The position numbers and the translations under genes are program-made. From Plectosphaerella cucumerina (Eukaryota; Ascomycota; Sordariomycetes; Glomerellales; Plectosphaerellaceae): DNA of 64,000 nucleotides. The notes beneath the pieces are model-generated. The model ran no database searches. It worked only from the letters and a program-made list of their open reading frames with translations, and was not told the DNA's origin. Shown here one piece after another: positions 32,601 through 41,372 of this stretch. The DNA lies in contig JAGPXD010000002.1 of the NCBI GenBank assembly GCA_020746995.1, positions 5,828,001 to 5,892,000 on the forward strand, given 5' to 3'. Every line of letters starts with the position of its first letter. The stretch's first letter is position 1.

Positions 32601-34217
32601 CTTGACCGGAGCGCCGTAGGCATGGATGTAGCCGTTGTTGGATCCCATGTACAGGATTCCATCGCCGAAAACGGCGCGGCCGAACTTGTTGATACCGGGA
32701 ATCTCCCACATGCGAAGCATCTCGAGGACGCCGTCGCGAGGAACGGGGTCGTAGATGCGAAGCTGTCCCGGAGGGTGGTTGATATCGGTAGTCCAGAGAA
32801 GTCCTGTACCGGGCTGTCCGTTCAGAGAGGTGACGGTACCGTGGCTGACACCGACAGTGCCACCGTTGTTCTCCAGAGCCCTGCCAACCATGCTGAACGA
32901 CGGCACGCCGTTGGTGCAGGCGAACTGGAAGGCCATGGTGGGGAAGCTGACGGGGTTGACGTAGACGTAACCGCCTTCCAGCGGATACACGCCAGCACCA
33001 GCATAGACCGAGTTGGGACCCTTGTAGGACTGGATAACCTTGTCGAGGGATACGCCGGTGCCCTGGCGGTAGCCGCCGAGGTCATCGAGGTTCAACCAGT
33101 AAGTCACATGGTCCTTGCCAGTCACCATCCCAATGCGGCGGACGTCGCCGCAGGAGAACGGGTCCGAGGGCAAGATCTGGAGCGGGCTGCTTCCCAGATC
33201 GATATCGCCCGCGTCGAGACGCTGCTTGTCCCAGGGCATGAAGAAGTCGACGACCTCGAGCGTACCGTCTTCCTGCTGGCTCATGTGGACGACGGCCTGC
33301 TCCAGCGCGGTAGGAGGCTCGCGACCGTTGACGGGAATCTCGGCGAGTTGGGAGGCATAACCGTTACCGGTAGCATAGAAGATGGATCCGGCATCATCGG
33401 CAGCAAGGCCACCACCGCCCATCCAGATACCGGCGCCCTCGTCGGTAACGCCCTCGCCCTGGGTCGCGAAGTGCTCGATCTGTTCGCCGGTCGTCTTGTC
33501 CCAGCCAAAGACAGCCCCTGTGAAGTTAAACTTCACGCAGTGAGATCCGAAGCCGGCATAGATCCGGTTGCCCTGCTGCAGAAGGCCTGGACGCTGGAGA
33601 TGGATGCCGCCGTTGAAGACCTGTTCGGCACTGTTCCGGGCAACGCTGCCCTCGAGGCCGACGGGGAAGTTAGGCCTCTCGCTGAGGTCGTTGACGTCGA
33701 TGGCGTGCAGGTAGTAGCGGCCCGCGGGCCTGCCCTGCGCGACGTTGGGCTGTGTCTGGTCCTCGTAGGTTTTGGCGAGGAGGTAGTATGTGCCGGTCTC
33801 CGGGTCGATGACGCCGGTGCCGGTCACACCGACGGTTGGGTTAATGTCGGTGCATCCGTCGAGATCTTCGGTCAAGAAAGGAATGTGGAGGTTGCGCGAA
33901 AGGACGATCTCGCCGGTGAGAGCGTCGAGCTTGTATACATTATTCTGAGTAGTGGCAGTGTAGATGAACTGCCGGTCATCGGGGGTGTAAACGAGTGGCT
34001 GAGAGAAGACTCTCTCGTCGGCATTGGCGAACCGGCCGGGAAGCAGCGTGCGCCAGAGCTGGCCGAACTGCGAACTGCGAACGACGGACGGGTCCAGGTT
34101 GTGGTTTTCCTGGTAGCCGGCGCGCGAGTTGTCGCCGCCCCAGGTGATGGTGTCGGTGTCAGCCAGGCCGTTGACGAGGCCGGCGGCGGCCGAAAGCAGC
34201 CATGCGATCCGGACCAT
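29691..34217 (-). CDS. Large secreted protein: propeller-like region, Ig-like repeats and four WSC domains, 1508 aa
   Basis: A single exon. A signal peptide (VRIAWLLSAAAGLVNGLA) precedes a region of about 540 residues with repeated beta-strand blocks such as VYKLDALTGEIVLS and FGWDKTTGEQIEHF, which resemble PQQ/quinoprotein-type propeller blades. Residues about 543-770 form two Ig-like repeats of the HYDIN/choice-of-anchor-D kind (TISATFSPRQIGFI; TVAFDPINSGTFGGHI). Four Cys-rich WSC carbohydrate-binding domains start near residues 909, 1036, 1185 and 1390, each opening with GCF or GCY and carrying CWAG, CWCG or CFCG and VCGG/LCGG/YCGA/FCGA motifs. Ser/Thr-rich spacers, probably O-glycosylated, precede WSC3 and WSC4. 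There is no C-terminal membrane helix or GPI signal, so it is likely secreted or wall-bound. Enzyme activity of the propeller-like part is not shown. Confidence 0.88.
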   Translation of the reverse strand: MVRIAWLLSAAAGLVNGLADTDTITWGGDNSRAGYQENHNLDPSVVRSSQFGQLWRTLLPGRFANADERVFSQPLVYTPDDRQFIYTATTQNNVYKLDALTGEIVLSRNLHIPFLTEDLDGCTDINPTVGVTGTGVIDPETGTYYLLAKTYEDQTQPNVAQGRPAGRYYLHAIDVNDLSERPNFPVGLEGSVARNSAEQVFNGGIHLQRPGLLQQGNRIYAGFGSHCVKFNFTGAVFGWDKTTGEQIEHFATQGEGVTDEGAGIWMGGGGLAADDAGSIFYATGNGYASQLAEIPVNGREPPTALEQAVVHMSQQEDGTLEVVDFFMPWDKQRLDAGDIDLGSSPLQILPSDPFSCGDVRRIGMVTGKDHVTYWLNLDDLGGYRQGTGVSLDKVIQSYKGPNSVYAGAGVYPLEGGYVYVNPVSFPTMAFQFACTNGVPSFSMVGRALENNGGTVGVSHGTVTSLNGQPGTGLLWTTDINHPPGQLRIYDPVPRDGVLEMLRMWEIPGINKFGRAVFGDGILYMGSNNGYIHAYGAPVKTPIDCTSPHAFGSVEIQSSGEPETLTCTAVIGVQISSIKLRDEEDFSIAELPTLPLTLAAGQSFTISATFSPRQIGFITNDIAIDSTNSQEGFRTTTSIRLTGDGFSQSPSLSISPRSISFDNVIVGSSNVAPQTVLIRNRGNSALTVSEIRYSTAVNGTYESFDPSQGDLTVGPFTIGSLPTTIDANSDVSATVAFDPINSGTFGGHIRIISDGGDGDFTLSGRSGPAPQTLIEFQALDESGWVTYETGQNFTFGNVTENTTKSLRMRITNSAPPGSVRLSLTVSKPPFGSGLIRAVNQIDLGEGTHLGPGESATAVIYCSVPRRQWNLNPYDATAFWFMNTNDPTFLYHNIQFACNAVSPQAPPLLDNGIGQYQYIGCFKESTPRQLENQLYSIPDNTIAKCIDACVEKDLIFCGTQYLSECWAGNNLPTERVDDNNCNYHCSGDLNQVCGGNGVRELNGGIFISLFADTLRFDGEETNLPPLPEPVDPVVNPGVGGFESVGCYTEVPGRTLPALRPTEEQTVAACIDACSTAGYSFAGLEYGGECWCGNAIAEAAQPAGADECAMPCNDNRSELCGGPDRLNIYQRDPDSQPEPPVTSSIIGNSTAIPSSPVSAPSSAIASPTSSEPAASSPVETGPAKTELIGEWEFQGCYTEGDGVRALGEGFLADDDMTLEMCAQYCKGSRYFGAQYSRECFCGSTIAGGADLAANQDDCNMVCAGDTTQYCGAGNRLELYIDTEFEGEVPASSAVSSTVAEVSSAFSAAPSATSDIPSDATSAIPSTSDIISADSSAPAASDASSAISSAALSSTEQSAPIITSSTLPEATSLPPIASSTTIADTPATPSVYPGNEDYVYAGCYSEPEPGRLLQRQPLNDGDKMSIDLCIATCEGSNFAGVEYGRECWCGERLNVEGDPPAEGVARPGELLEDAECGFACPGDGSQFCGAGVRMSVYVLRALAGESAAVSGL

Positions 34218-36008
34218 GATGGCGAGCCTGAGTTTGACAGGCGGGCGAGATCTGAGGATGAAGGACCAGAAACAGCAGCAAACAGCGCGGCGGGAGGGTC
34301 CCTGGTGATATTAGAACACCTCCGATGCTACCGTGGCAATCGCCCCGGGAGGTGCCGGGGCAAAGCGAGACCCCCCTTGGTGAGCCCTGCACGGGCGACC
34401 CATGTAGATTACAGGCCTCGTCCAGCATCTTGGCGGCGACAGCATCGGCGCCCACGGCGGGCAGACCGGCCTAGTGCCATGGCAAAGAACGGCGAGGAGG
34501 GCCGTGTTGATGGTTCTGCGGGCGGGTACGAGACCGGGCGTTGCGGGCGGCCAGCCAGCCGAGCAACAACGGCTGGCGATCGATCCATAGTCGACCATTG
34601 TGCGTGGCGGTTTTTGGCGTTCTCTCCCCCCAGGCCAGGAGAGGCAGTTGGGTTCGATTCCGCGAGGCGACGTGCAGATTACGGCACCCCCGCCCCGCCC
34701 ATGTTAATCTCTCCCCGCTGGCGGCCGAAGCGACTCGACAAATCAACAGGGCCTGTTCCTGTCGATCGCGACGGCCCAGCGTGGCTGTTCATGCAGGAGC
34801 AGGGAGTTGGCGGACTGCAGGCCGCCACGGGCTGCGACGTTCCGCGTGGGTCTGCATGTAGGTGCTGTAGATAGTGCTGAAGAGCCGTTGAAGGGGCGTC
34901 CGGCAGTGCGTGGTGGCTGCTTCAGTGCATCGCGATCGGAACGAGGTGGTGTTGTGGCGACATGCGGGAACGTCAAGCGATGCGTCGAGACCTTTCTCCG
35001 GATGTTACATCCCGTTGGATGGAGGTAGTTGATGAGGACGACATGGTGGAGGGCGCGATGGATGGATCTCGACTCGATGTTGATGGTGGTGATGGTGCTG
35101 GCGGCGTTGGCGAGTAGTTGATTTTTGCGGATGGTAATCGGTGCCCACGGTGCAGTCCGTCAGCGGGGGCAACCCACGTCGTGGGCCAGGGCAGTTTGGT
35201 GGACCGCCCCGCAATGCCAGGGCGCCCTGGCTCTAGCGCAGTTTTAGCAGCACTGCCCAGCCCGTATCGGCTTCTCGCATGCTCCCTCAACACCAATTTG
35301 GAAGGCCGTTCGACAACGACATTGCGATGGACCGCCCGCGCAGCATCCAAAAGGTCCTCTTCGCCCGCATCTCCCCCTCTCTGCGCACCTTGGCAGCCGG
35401 CCTTCGGAACAATCACCAACACCACGTGTCTTGGTCGCACGACCACTGACGCGTCCTCCTGGCCTTCTGTGCATGACCATTCTCGGCGGGTTCCTGCGTG
35501 TGGGCGGACGTACAAGCTGATGCGGACCTGCAGGTGGTGCGACTTTGGTTGTCAGCCGTCTGCCGCTATCCATCTGCCGCCATCGCAATCGGCGCGTTGC
35601 GTTCAAGGAGAAAACTCGCTCAGGTACGACGCGAAGGCGGCCCGCCAGCGGAGGTCGACATTTGGATAGCGGTCCCAAACGGCTGCAACCACGGTTCAGA
35701 AGATAACCTTCCCGCTTAAGGTTCCCGGTGTTCCGAATCTAGCGACCCATCATAAGCATCTTACAATCGCATTAACCGGCCGGCATATTACTGCGGTGAC
35801 CTGATTCTCGTCTGACCACAACCAACCCGTGCTCCCGACCAAGTTGGCCGCAACGCAGGATTTCCGTCACGGCGCATCAGCATCCATGCCACGGGAACGA
35901 ACAGAATAGATGTGATCGTGGATATTATCTGTTTGTTTGCAGCCAAGGGGCAAAGGTATCTCCTTGCTGCTGTAGGTCGATTGATATCCTTCTCGCCCAA
36001 CTTCCATC
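34218..36008. other. 1.8-kb intergenic region
   Basis: Open frames of 140-180 codons around 34970-35680 overlap on both strands in GC-rich DNA and have no recognisable protein pattern or splice support. The left end is the promoter of the WSC gene. I see no gene that I can defend. Confidence 0.5.
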
Positions 36009-36661
36009 CTAGCCACGCGCTCGGTTGAGGAGCTCAATGATTCTCCTCACGCTGTCCGCAAGCTGTCCGGAGAGTACTGCGGTCTCTTTGGCGAAAATCG
36101 GAATGTACTTCGCAATGGCCTCGGCCAGAGCTGCGATGGCCACACAGAAAGGTCGAACGGCGAACAACAGTAGTTTGTCGAGGAATGTGCCAGACGATGT
36201 GGCTATGAACCACAAAAGTGCATCGAGAAGCTTGAGAAGTCCGGCCACTAGTTTGTTGAAGGCCTCGAAGATGTAGCGTTGCTCCGACTCCGTCTTGGGC
36301 TTGGATTTTTCGCAAACCAGGGTTTTGACAAGGGCGCTGGAGGCGGCGGTCGCGCGGCCGAGGACGATGACGAGTTGCTGCAGCTGTCAGCTCGCTCGTC
36401 ACATAATCATGTTGTCGGCGCACTTACAGGTCCAACCCTGAAAATATTGACGACATTGAGGTACGTGATGATGTGGAGTGCTTCGGAGGCCGCAAAGTTG
36501 ATGGTATCGATGCTGTTGGAGATGCTGCCAGGAGCAGCGACATCAGCGTCCGAGCCCCGGGGGGGTTTCTTCGTGACCCTTGGGGTTTTCTTTGCATTAT
36601 CAGCGGCGGCAACGGTGAGGCAGACGGCGAGGAACGCCAGGATGAGGGAGTTGAGTTTCAT
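36009..36661 (-). CDS. Small secreted helical protein, about 200 aa
   Basis: Exon 1 is 36661-36428 (78 codons, ending RVGP). The intron starts at 36427 with GTAAGT. Acceptors at 36384 (ACAG, 44-nt intron) and 36378 (GCAG, 50 nt) both keep frame; the second fits a CTGAC branch better and gives exon 2 as 36377-36009. The signal peptide is clear (NSLILAFLAVCLTVAAA). A Lys/Pro-rich stretch (KKTPRVTKKPPRG) is followed by amphipathic helices (LDKLLLFAVRPFCVAIAALAE, split by small residues). There is only one Cys in the mature part, so it is not a disulphide-rich effector. A secreted or surface-active protein of unknown role. Confidence 0.7.
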
Positions 36662-37051
36662 GGTGGGTGTTGGTGGACGGATGGGGTATAGTGTCTGGAA
36701 GGTATGTGCTATGATACTGCTTGGCTGAGTGTTGACATGCACTGGAGATTGGCCATTAGTAGTTAAACATCTCGCCGTCCTGGCAATATGATTCTGTATC
36801 ATTCCTGGGTCTTCTTGCGAACACGGCTGCTTCAAGTCCAACCAAAGGTATCTCAACTCGTGTCTATGATGACCAAAGCTCTCCAAATGGCCTTGAGACT
36901 TCATTGTCGAAAGACTCCACCTGCTTCGATCTTTGATAACAGCCTGTATGGCGAATTTCAGTATTGCGACAACAAAGAAAGCCTGTAGTCTAACCTCCAT
37001 TCAACATCACGGCCCGTACGTTGCAGATGTAGGCATGCCGCGCCTGTTGTC
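36662..37051. other. Intergenic
   Basis: The promoter side of the small secreted protein gene and the 3' flank of the next minus-strand gene. No gene is seen. Confidence 0.5.
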
Positions 37052-37404
37052 TCAGAGTTTCGACCCCCGGCCCTGCCTCTGCCCATCTGCCCCTCGCTCT
37101 GTCTCCTCGGGCTCGTAGTCATTTGTTTCCGCCTTCAGGCTGATTGGATCGCCCAGTTGCGATGGGTTGCCCGTTTTCCCGTCCAGCTTATCCTGCGCCA
37201 GCTCCTTGAGCCGTGTCGGCTTGCCCTTGACTTCGCTGCCATCCGAGTTGACGCCCTTCACGGGCTTGAAGCCGGGTGACGAAGAGTCCTGATCGCCTTC
37301 GGTTGGGGTAATGTTGCCCAACTGGGCCTTAAGCTTGTTCTCTAGGATCTGCGTGACGGTCAGCGTTGCTCGCTTGAGGGTCCCGGGAGACTGACGGGTG
37401 CCAT
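37052..37404 (-). CDS. Small hydrophilic protein, about 101 aa
   Basis: The coding end (37348-37052) reads ILENKLKAQLGNITPTEG...GFKPVKGVNSDGS...LAQDKLDGKTGNPSQLGDPISLKAETNDYEPEE. The NPSQLGDPISLKAE segment is of a kind seen in small conserved fungal proteins of unknown function (from memory of the pattern, not a search). The frame has no nearby ATG, but an ATG at 37404 followed after three codons by a GTCAGT donor and, 47 bases later, a CACGCAG acceptor with a GCTGAC branch gives MAP-ILENK in phase. The alternative is a longer unspliced frame from 37708, whose N-terminal half does not look like protein. The product would be soluble, charged and probably disordered. Confidence 0.5.
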
Positions 37405-37960
37405 GATGATTAGATGATGTGAGAAAGTACGAGGAAGCGATTTTGACTTGATGCTGGAAACAAAATCGCCAGCCTACTTCGATGTTATATGTTTTGCTTG
37501 AGATGCATTGTCCTCGACGAGTTAGATCATCCGCGGTCGTGTTCCCCCATGACGTCCATGACTTTGAGCTATGACGAATGATGCGCTTGAATGGATTCAG
37601 CACCGCATGTGATATCCCATGCGGAGAAATTCCTGGGGTATTTGCTCCGGCGATTTTAGTTGAATTCCCTATGTTACGGATGCGGATTAGGTCCTTCGAT
37701 TGGAACAAACTGCAGTGGCCGATGAGTCTCGTTCCAGGTTGCCAGTGATCGATGTGTCGGGCGCGATCACGACATAGAGGTTCGTCCTGAAAATCTTCTT
37801 TGTTTCGATTCTATCGGCTCAGCGCCGTATCTACATGTAAACAGGGTATCCCGCTCGCGGCCGGGAGTATTTCCAAAGCCTGCCAAATGCCACAAACGCC
37901 ATCCCATGCTCTACTATCGTGCCAATCCATCAACAAGATCTCGTACAAACACAACCCTGC
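37405..37960. other. Intergenic
   Basis: Between the small hydrophilic protein gene and the 3' end of the PAF-acetylhydrolase-like gene, both on the minus strand. No supported gene. Confidence 0.5.
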
Positions 37961-39748
37961 TCAAGCCGTTGATTCAACGGTGCGACTCGTTGTGCGAGCA
38001 ACCGTCGGCGGCTCAATCTCGTCCTCCATGTCGGGCGCCGTGCTCTCCAGATCAGCGACCTGCTTGCCAGCGTTCTCGCCCGAGACGGCATCAGTCTTGG
38101 ATTCATCAGTCTTGGACGCGTCACCCATGCCGATGCTGTCAATCCAGTGCCAGCAGTCAATAGCGCCATCCGGGTCGCGGGAGAAGATGGCCGCGTCGTC
38201 CTGGATGCCATCCTCAGGGCCTCTGTTGGCGACATCACCCGTAGGCGCAGCGGCACCGTCCTTTGCGGCCCCAGCGCCGTCGACGATGTCGCCGTACCAG
38301 GTGCGGGCGATGGGCACGCCATTGGCGCGCAGCAGCTGCAGCTGAGCGCGCAGGTTGAGGCGCAGGGCGCGCTCGGGCTCGACCGAGTTGAAGATGCGGC
38401 GCGTCAGCCAGGGGAACAGGATGGCAAAGTCCGACTGCGACAGGTGTGCCGACTCGCGGACGTAGAAGAAGTTGGGCTCGGGCAGGCGCACGCCGCTAGG
38501 CCGCTCGTACAGGTCGGAGGTGACGACCTTGGCGGACGGGTCGGGGGAGAGCACGCGGGCCGTGACGTGCAGGTGCTCGGTCCATTTGTAGAATGCGTCC
38601 GACTCGACGGCCAGAAGGGCGGTGCCACCAGGGGCGGAGGGCACGTCGGCGTAAGCGGGCAGCGGGAGGTTGAAGAGCGGCGCCGAGTTAGGGGCGAGGA
38701 GCGCGAAGCACCACATGTCGAGGAGCATGGTGGGGTTCTTCTCCGTGATCTGCCTGCAGAGGGCCGAGTCGCGGCGGGGCGTGAAGAGAGGCTTCTCCAT
38801 CTTGGCGAGGGCCGGGGAGCCGGCATAGTAGGTGCTCTTGAGCAGCTGGACGACGGTGGCGGAGCCAAAGGAGTGGCCGCCGAAGATGATGCTGCCGGGC
38901 TCGTGAACAGCCATCTTGCTGGCGAGGAGGTTGAGTGAGGGCGTCGACTTGTTGAGGTTGAGGAGGGCCTTGCCACGATCGATGCCCAGAACAGCGTCGT
39001 GGATCAAGCCCAGCTCCCACAGACGGATGCGCAGCTGTGCCTCACGCGACTTGTAGATCTCTGGTGTCGCTTCGTGGGGGATGCGGTCGTACGGAATGAC
39101 GCGGCGAGTGTTATGGATGAAGTACCGATCTTGCTCCTCGGGGATACGAACGAAAGCGGCGACGGCGCTGCCATCGCGATGCTCCGGGCACACGACGACG
39201 AGGCCGTGGGAGGCGAGGGAGCCGGCAAGAGCGGAGTAGGCATTGCGGTTTCCGCCGAGGCCGTGGGAGAAGATCATGGTGGGCCAGCGACCATTGTTGG
39301 TCGTAGGCTCGAGGAGGTCGGCATTCTTGTGAACGGGTATCGTGGTGTAGTGGAGGTGTCTGGGGAGGAATCTGCGAGGGCACCTGTCAGTTGAGGAAGT
39401 CAAGGGGTGAAGAGGAGTGTGGGCTCACGAGACGAGGTCGGCGAGCATGGGCTTGATTCCAATGAACTGGGTGTACGCGGAGACATGCTGTCGTTGGGGC
39501 GCGGGGAGCCAGCTGATCTTCTTGCCGTTGGAGTCTGACTTGGCGGGGTAGAAGACGCGGAACTGGACAGTAGGGATGTCGGCGGCGTTGTCAGGAGCCG
39601 GGCTCGGTGACTCGAGTTCGGAGACTGGAATCTCAACATCGACGGTGCCGACTTTGTAGGGGCCTGTGTATTCAGGGAAGGTCGGGATGGGGTTGAGCTG
39701 CGACAGGTAGTTGGCCAGCTTGGTGGCCGTGGACTGTTCGGTCGACAT
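37961..39748 (-). CDS. PAF-acetylhydrolase-family alpha/beta hydrolase, 576 aa
   Basis: Exon 1 is 39748-39429. The intron at 39428-39372 (GTGAGC...CTCGCAG) leads to exon 2, 39371-37961. Another acceptor 12 bases upstream (ACAG, exon from 39383) keeps the frame and would add four residues. The ATG at 39748 (MSTEQSTATK) is preferred over one at 39817. The fold is clear: MIFSHGLGGNRNAYSALAG at the oxyanion strand, VVCPEHRDGSA, and the nucleophile elbow GGHSFGSA with Ser274. SHLSQ-type residues near 38440 (RESAHLSQSDF) are candidates for the catalytic His. Family members (group VII PLA2/PAF-AH) cleave short acyl chains from phospholipids. There is no signal peptide, so it is likely cytosolic. The last 90 residues are a polar, disordered tail. 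Confidence 0.88.
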
Positions 39749-41372
39749 GGGAGCGTTTGTCGAGGGATGTCGCGATCCCTGGCGTGGTGTTTCGGAGAGG
39801 ATGTCGGGGTGATGCAAGAGGCTATCGGGTTCGGGTTCGTACGCGCGACGCTGCTTCGCTTCGATATTTCCGTAATGCTGCGATTATCGCTCAACAGCAG
39901 ACAGTGGTGGTTTCGTCATGGATGGGAATTGCTTCATACTTGTACTTGGTTCCTGGTATCGCCCGGCAACTTTTGGTCCCAGCATCCGTCCCGCTGTGGG
40001 GCTGAAAGTGTGGCTGCTTTAAAATAAAGGTCCGTGATGTCCGAAGTCGATTTGCTGGTGTTGAACAAGCAGCAGGATTTGACAACCACGCAGCACCGGA
40101 CCAAGCCGACCCAAATTACCTTAATGATTGCTATCGTGATTCAAGAAATAAGCTGTCTATGAGGAATAGAAGTATGGGGGCAAATCTTTCTCTCAGTCAG
40201 GATATTGCCGTCAAGGATAAGACGAACCCAAGCACATTGACCATGGCTTGACAGCAAATGGCCAAGTATGGAAGTACAATATTTCATCAAAAAGATGTCT
40301 ATACCACTTGTTTGCTTTCTGTTGCCTTGAAACGGGGCGTTCCATAAGGTCTGGTCTTTCAGCAAGACCATTTGCTCTTCCAACATCTACAGGTTCACCC
40401 GCCGGCCGACTCACACGAGGGCCCCAAAAGCAGCGCCAGAGCTAGGCCCCTAGGGAGACCGGGACGCTGGAGCTTCCCGGTGCCTCGGACTTGTTTGGAG
40501 ACCCTGTCATCACTGCTGCCAGGATGTTTCGGGCGCTCCGTTCAGACTCCAAACCGCCCGAGCCAATGGGGGCGTCTGCCGCGACAGGAAAAAGTTCAGT
40601 CTTGTGGCCACTTGCCGAGACGGGGTTAACGTCATGCAGTGCCTGTGATGTGCCTCGGTGACCAAGGTAGCATCGGGGGTTGTCAAGATCCGCCACCGTA
40701 AAATCTCACAGGAGACAAGAGCCTCGACCCCCAGGAGTGGGAACTCTTTAAATTTTGGATCACAAATGGCACGGAGGGTCGGACTTTTGGAGCCGACTTT
40801 TGTGGTATTCCATTACATCATTGTCACATGCTGCTGTTGCTGGTCGATCCACCCGGTAGAGACCCCCTTGTTGGCCATGTGTGATGTCCGATCTGGCAGA
40901 TGTGATGCCGGGGCCGAGAGAGATCGTGGACTCAACCCAAGATTCTTCGTGGTTGACTGGTCAAGTTTTAGATACTGCTCATCACATCTGACTTCTCAAC
41001 CAGCTGAGCCTCTCCTATTCAATTCTTACACCCTGACATCGAAGGCACCCTCTTCAAAGACACGATGAGTAGACAACCCCAGAAATGCATTGCTAGGAAG
41101 TTGTTCTGGGTAAAAACACCGTAGGCTGCTCTTTGCGACTGCCAGACAAGCCAGACTGGACAAACACCGCTCAAGTGAATCCAACGAGATGCTCGTGACA
41201 AAGCCACGTGATCTCGCGTCAAGCTGTGGCGCCGCTAACTGTGGCTATCCACCCCCAAATCCCCGACCGCTTCGCCCTCCACCAGTCACAGCGCCAGACA
41301 CATTTCTTTTCCCCAATCCTCTCACAGTGTCCCGATCGACCCTTTCACGGATGCCAGCCGCTCGTGTCCAAG
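39749..41372. promoter_or_regulatory. 1.6-kb divergent intergenic region
   Basis: This separates the starts of the PAF-acetylhydrolase-like gene (-) and the BRCT checkpoint gene (+). AT-richer in 40120-40370. Open frames are short and not protein-like; no gene is supported. Confidence 0.5.

Noticed and set aside
34645..34660. Perfect B-box match GGTTCGATTCC
   Set aside because: The flanking bases do not form a T stem and there is no A box at a suitable distance.
32574..34874. A 766-codon open frame on the plus strand
   Set aside because: It lies antisense to the WSC-domain gene, whose minus frame has a signal peptide and clear domains. The plus frame is a GC-codon shadow with no domain pattern.
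34973..35678. Overlapping frames of 144-183 codons suggesting a gene between the WSC and small secreted protein genes
   Set aside because: Frames on both strands are equally long, Arg/Pro/Ser-rich and without splice sites or recognisable segments.
38147..38938. A 263-codon plus-strand frame
   Set aside because: Antisense to the PAF-acetylhydrolase-like gene; no start context or domain.
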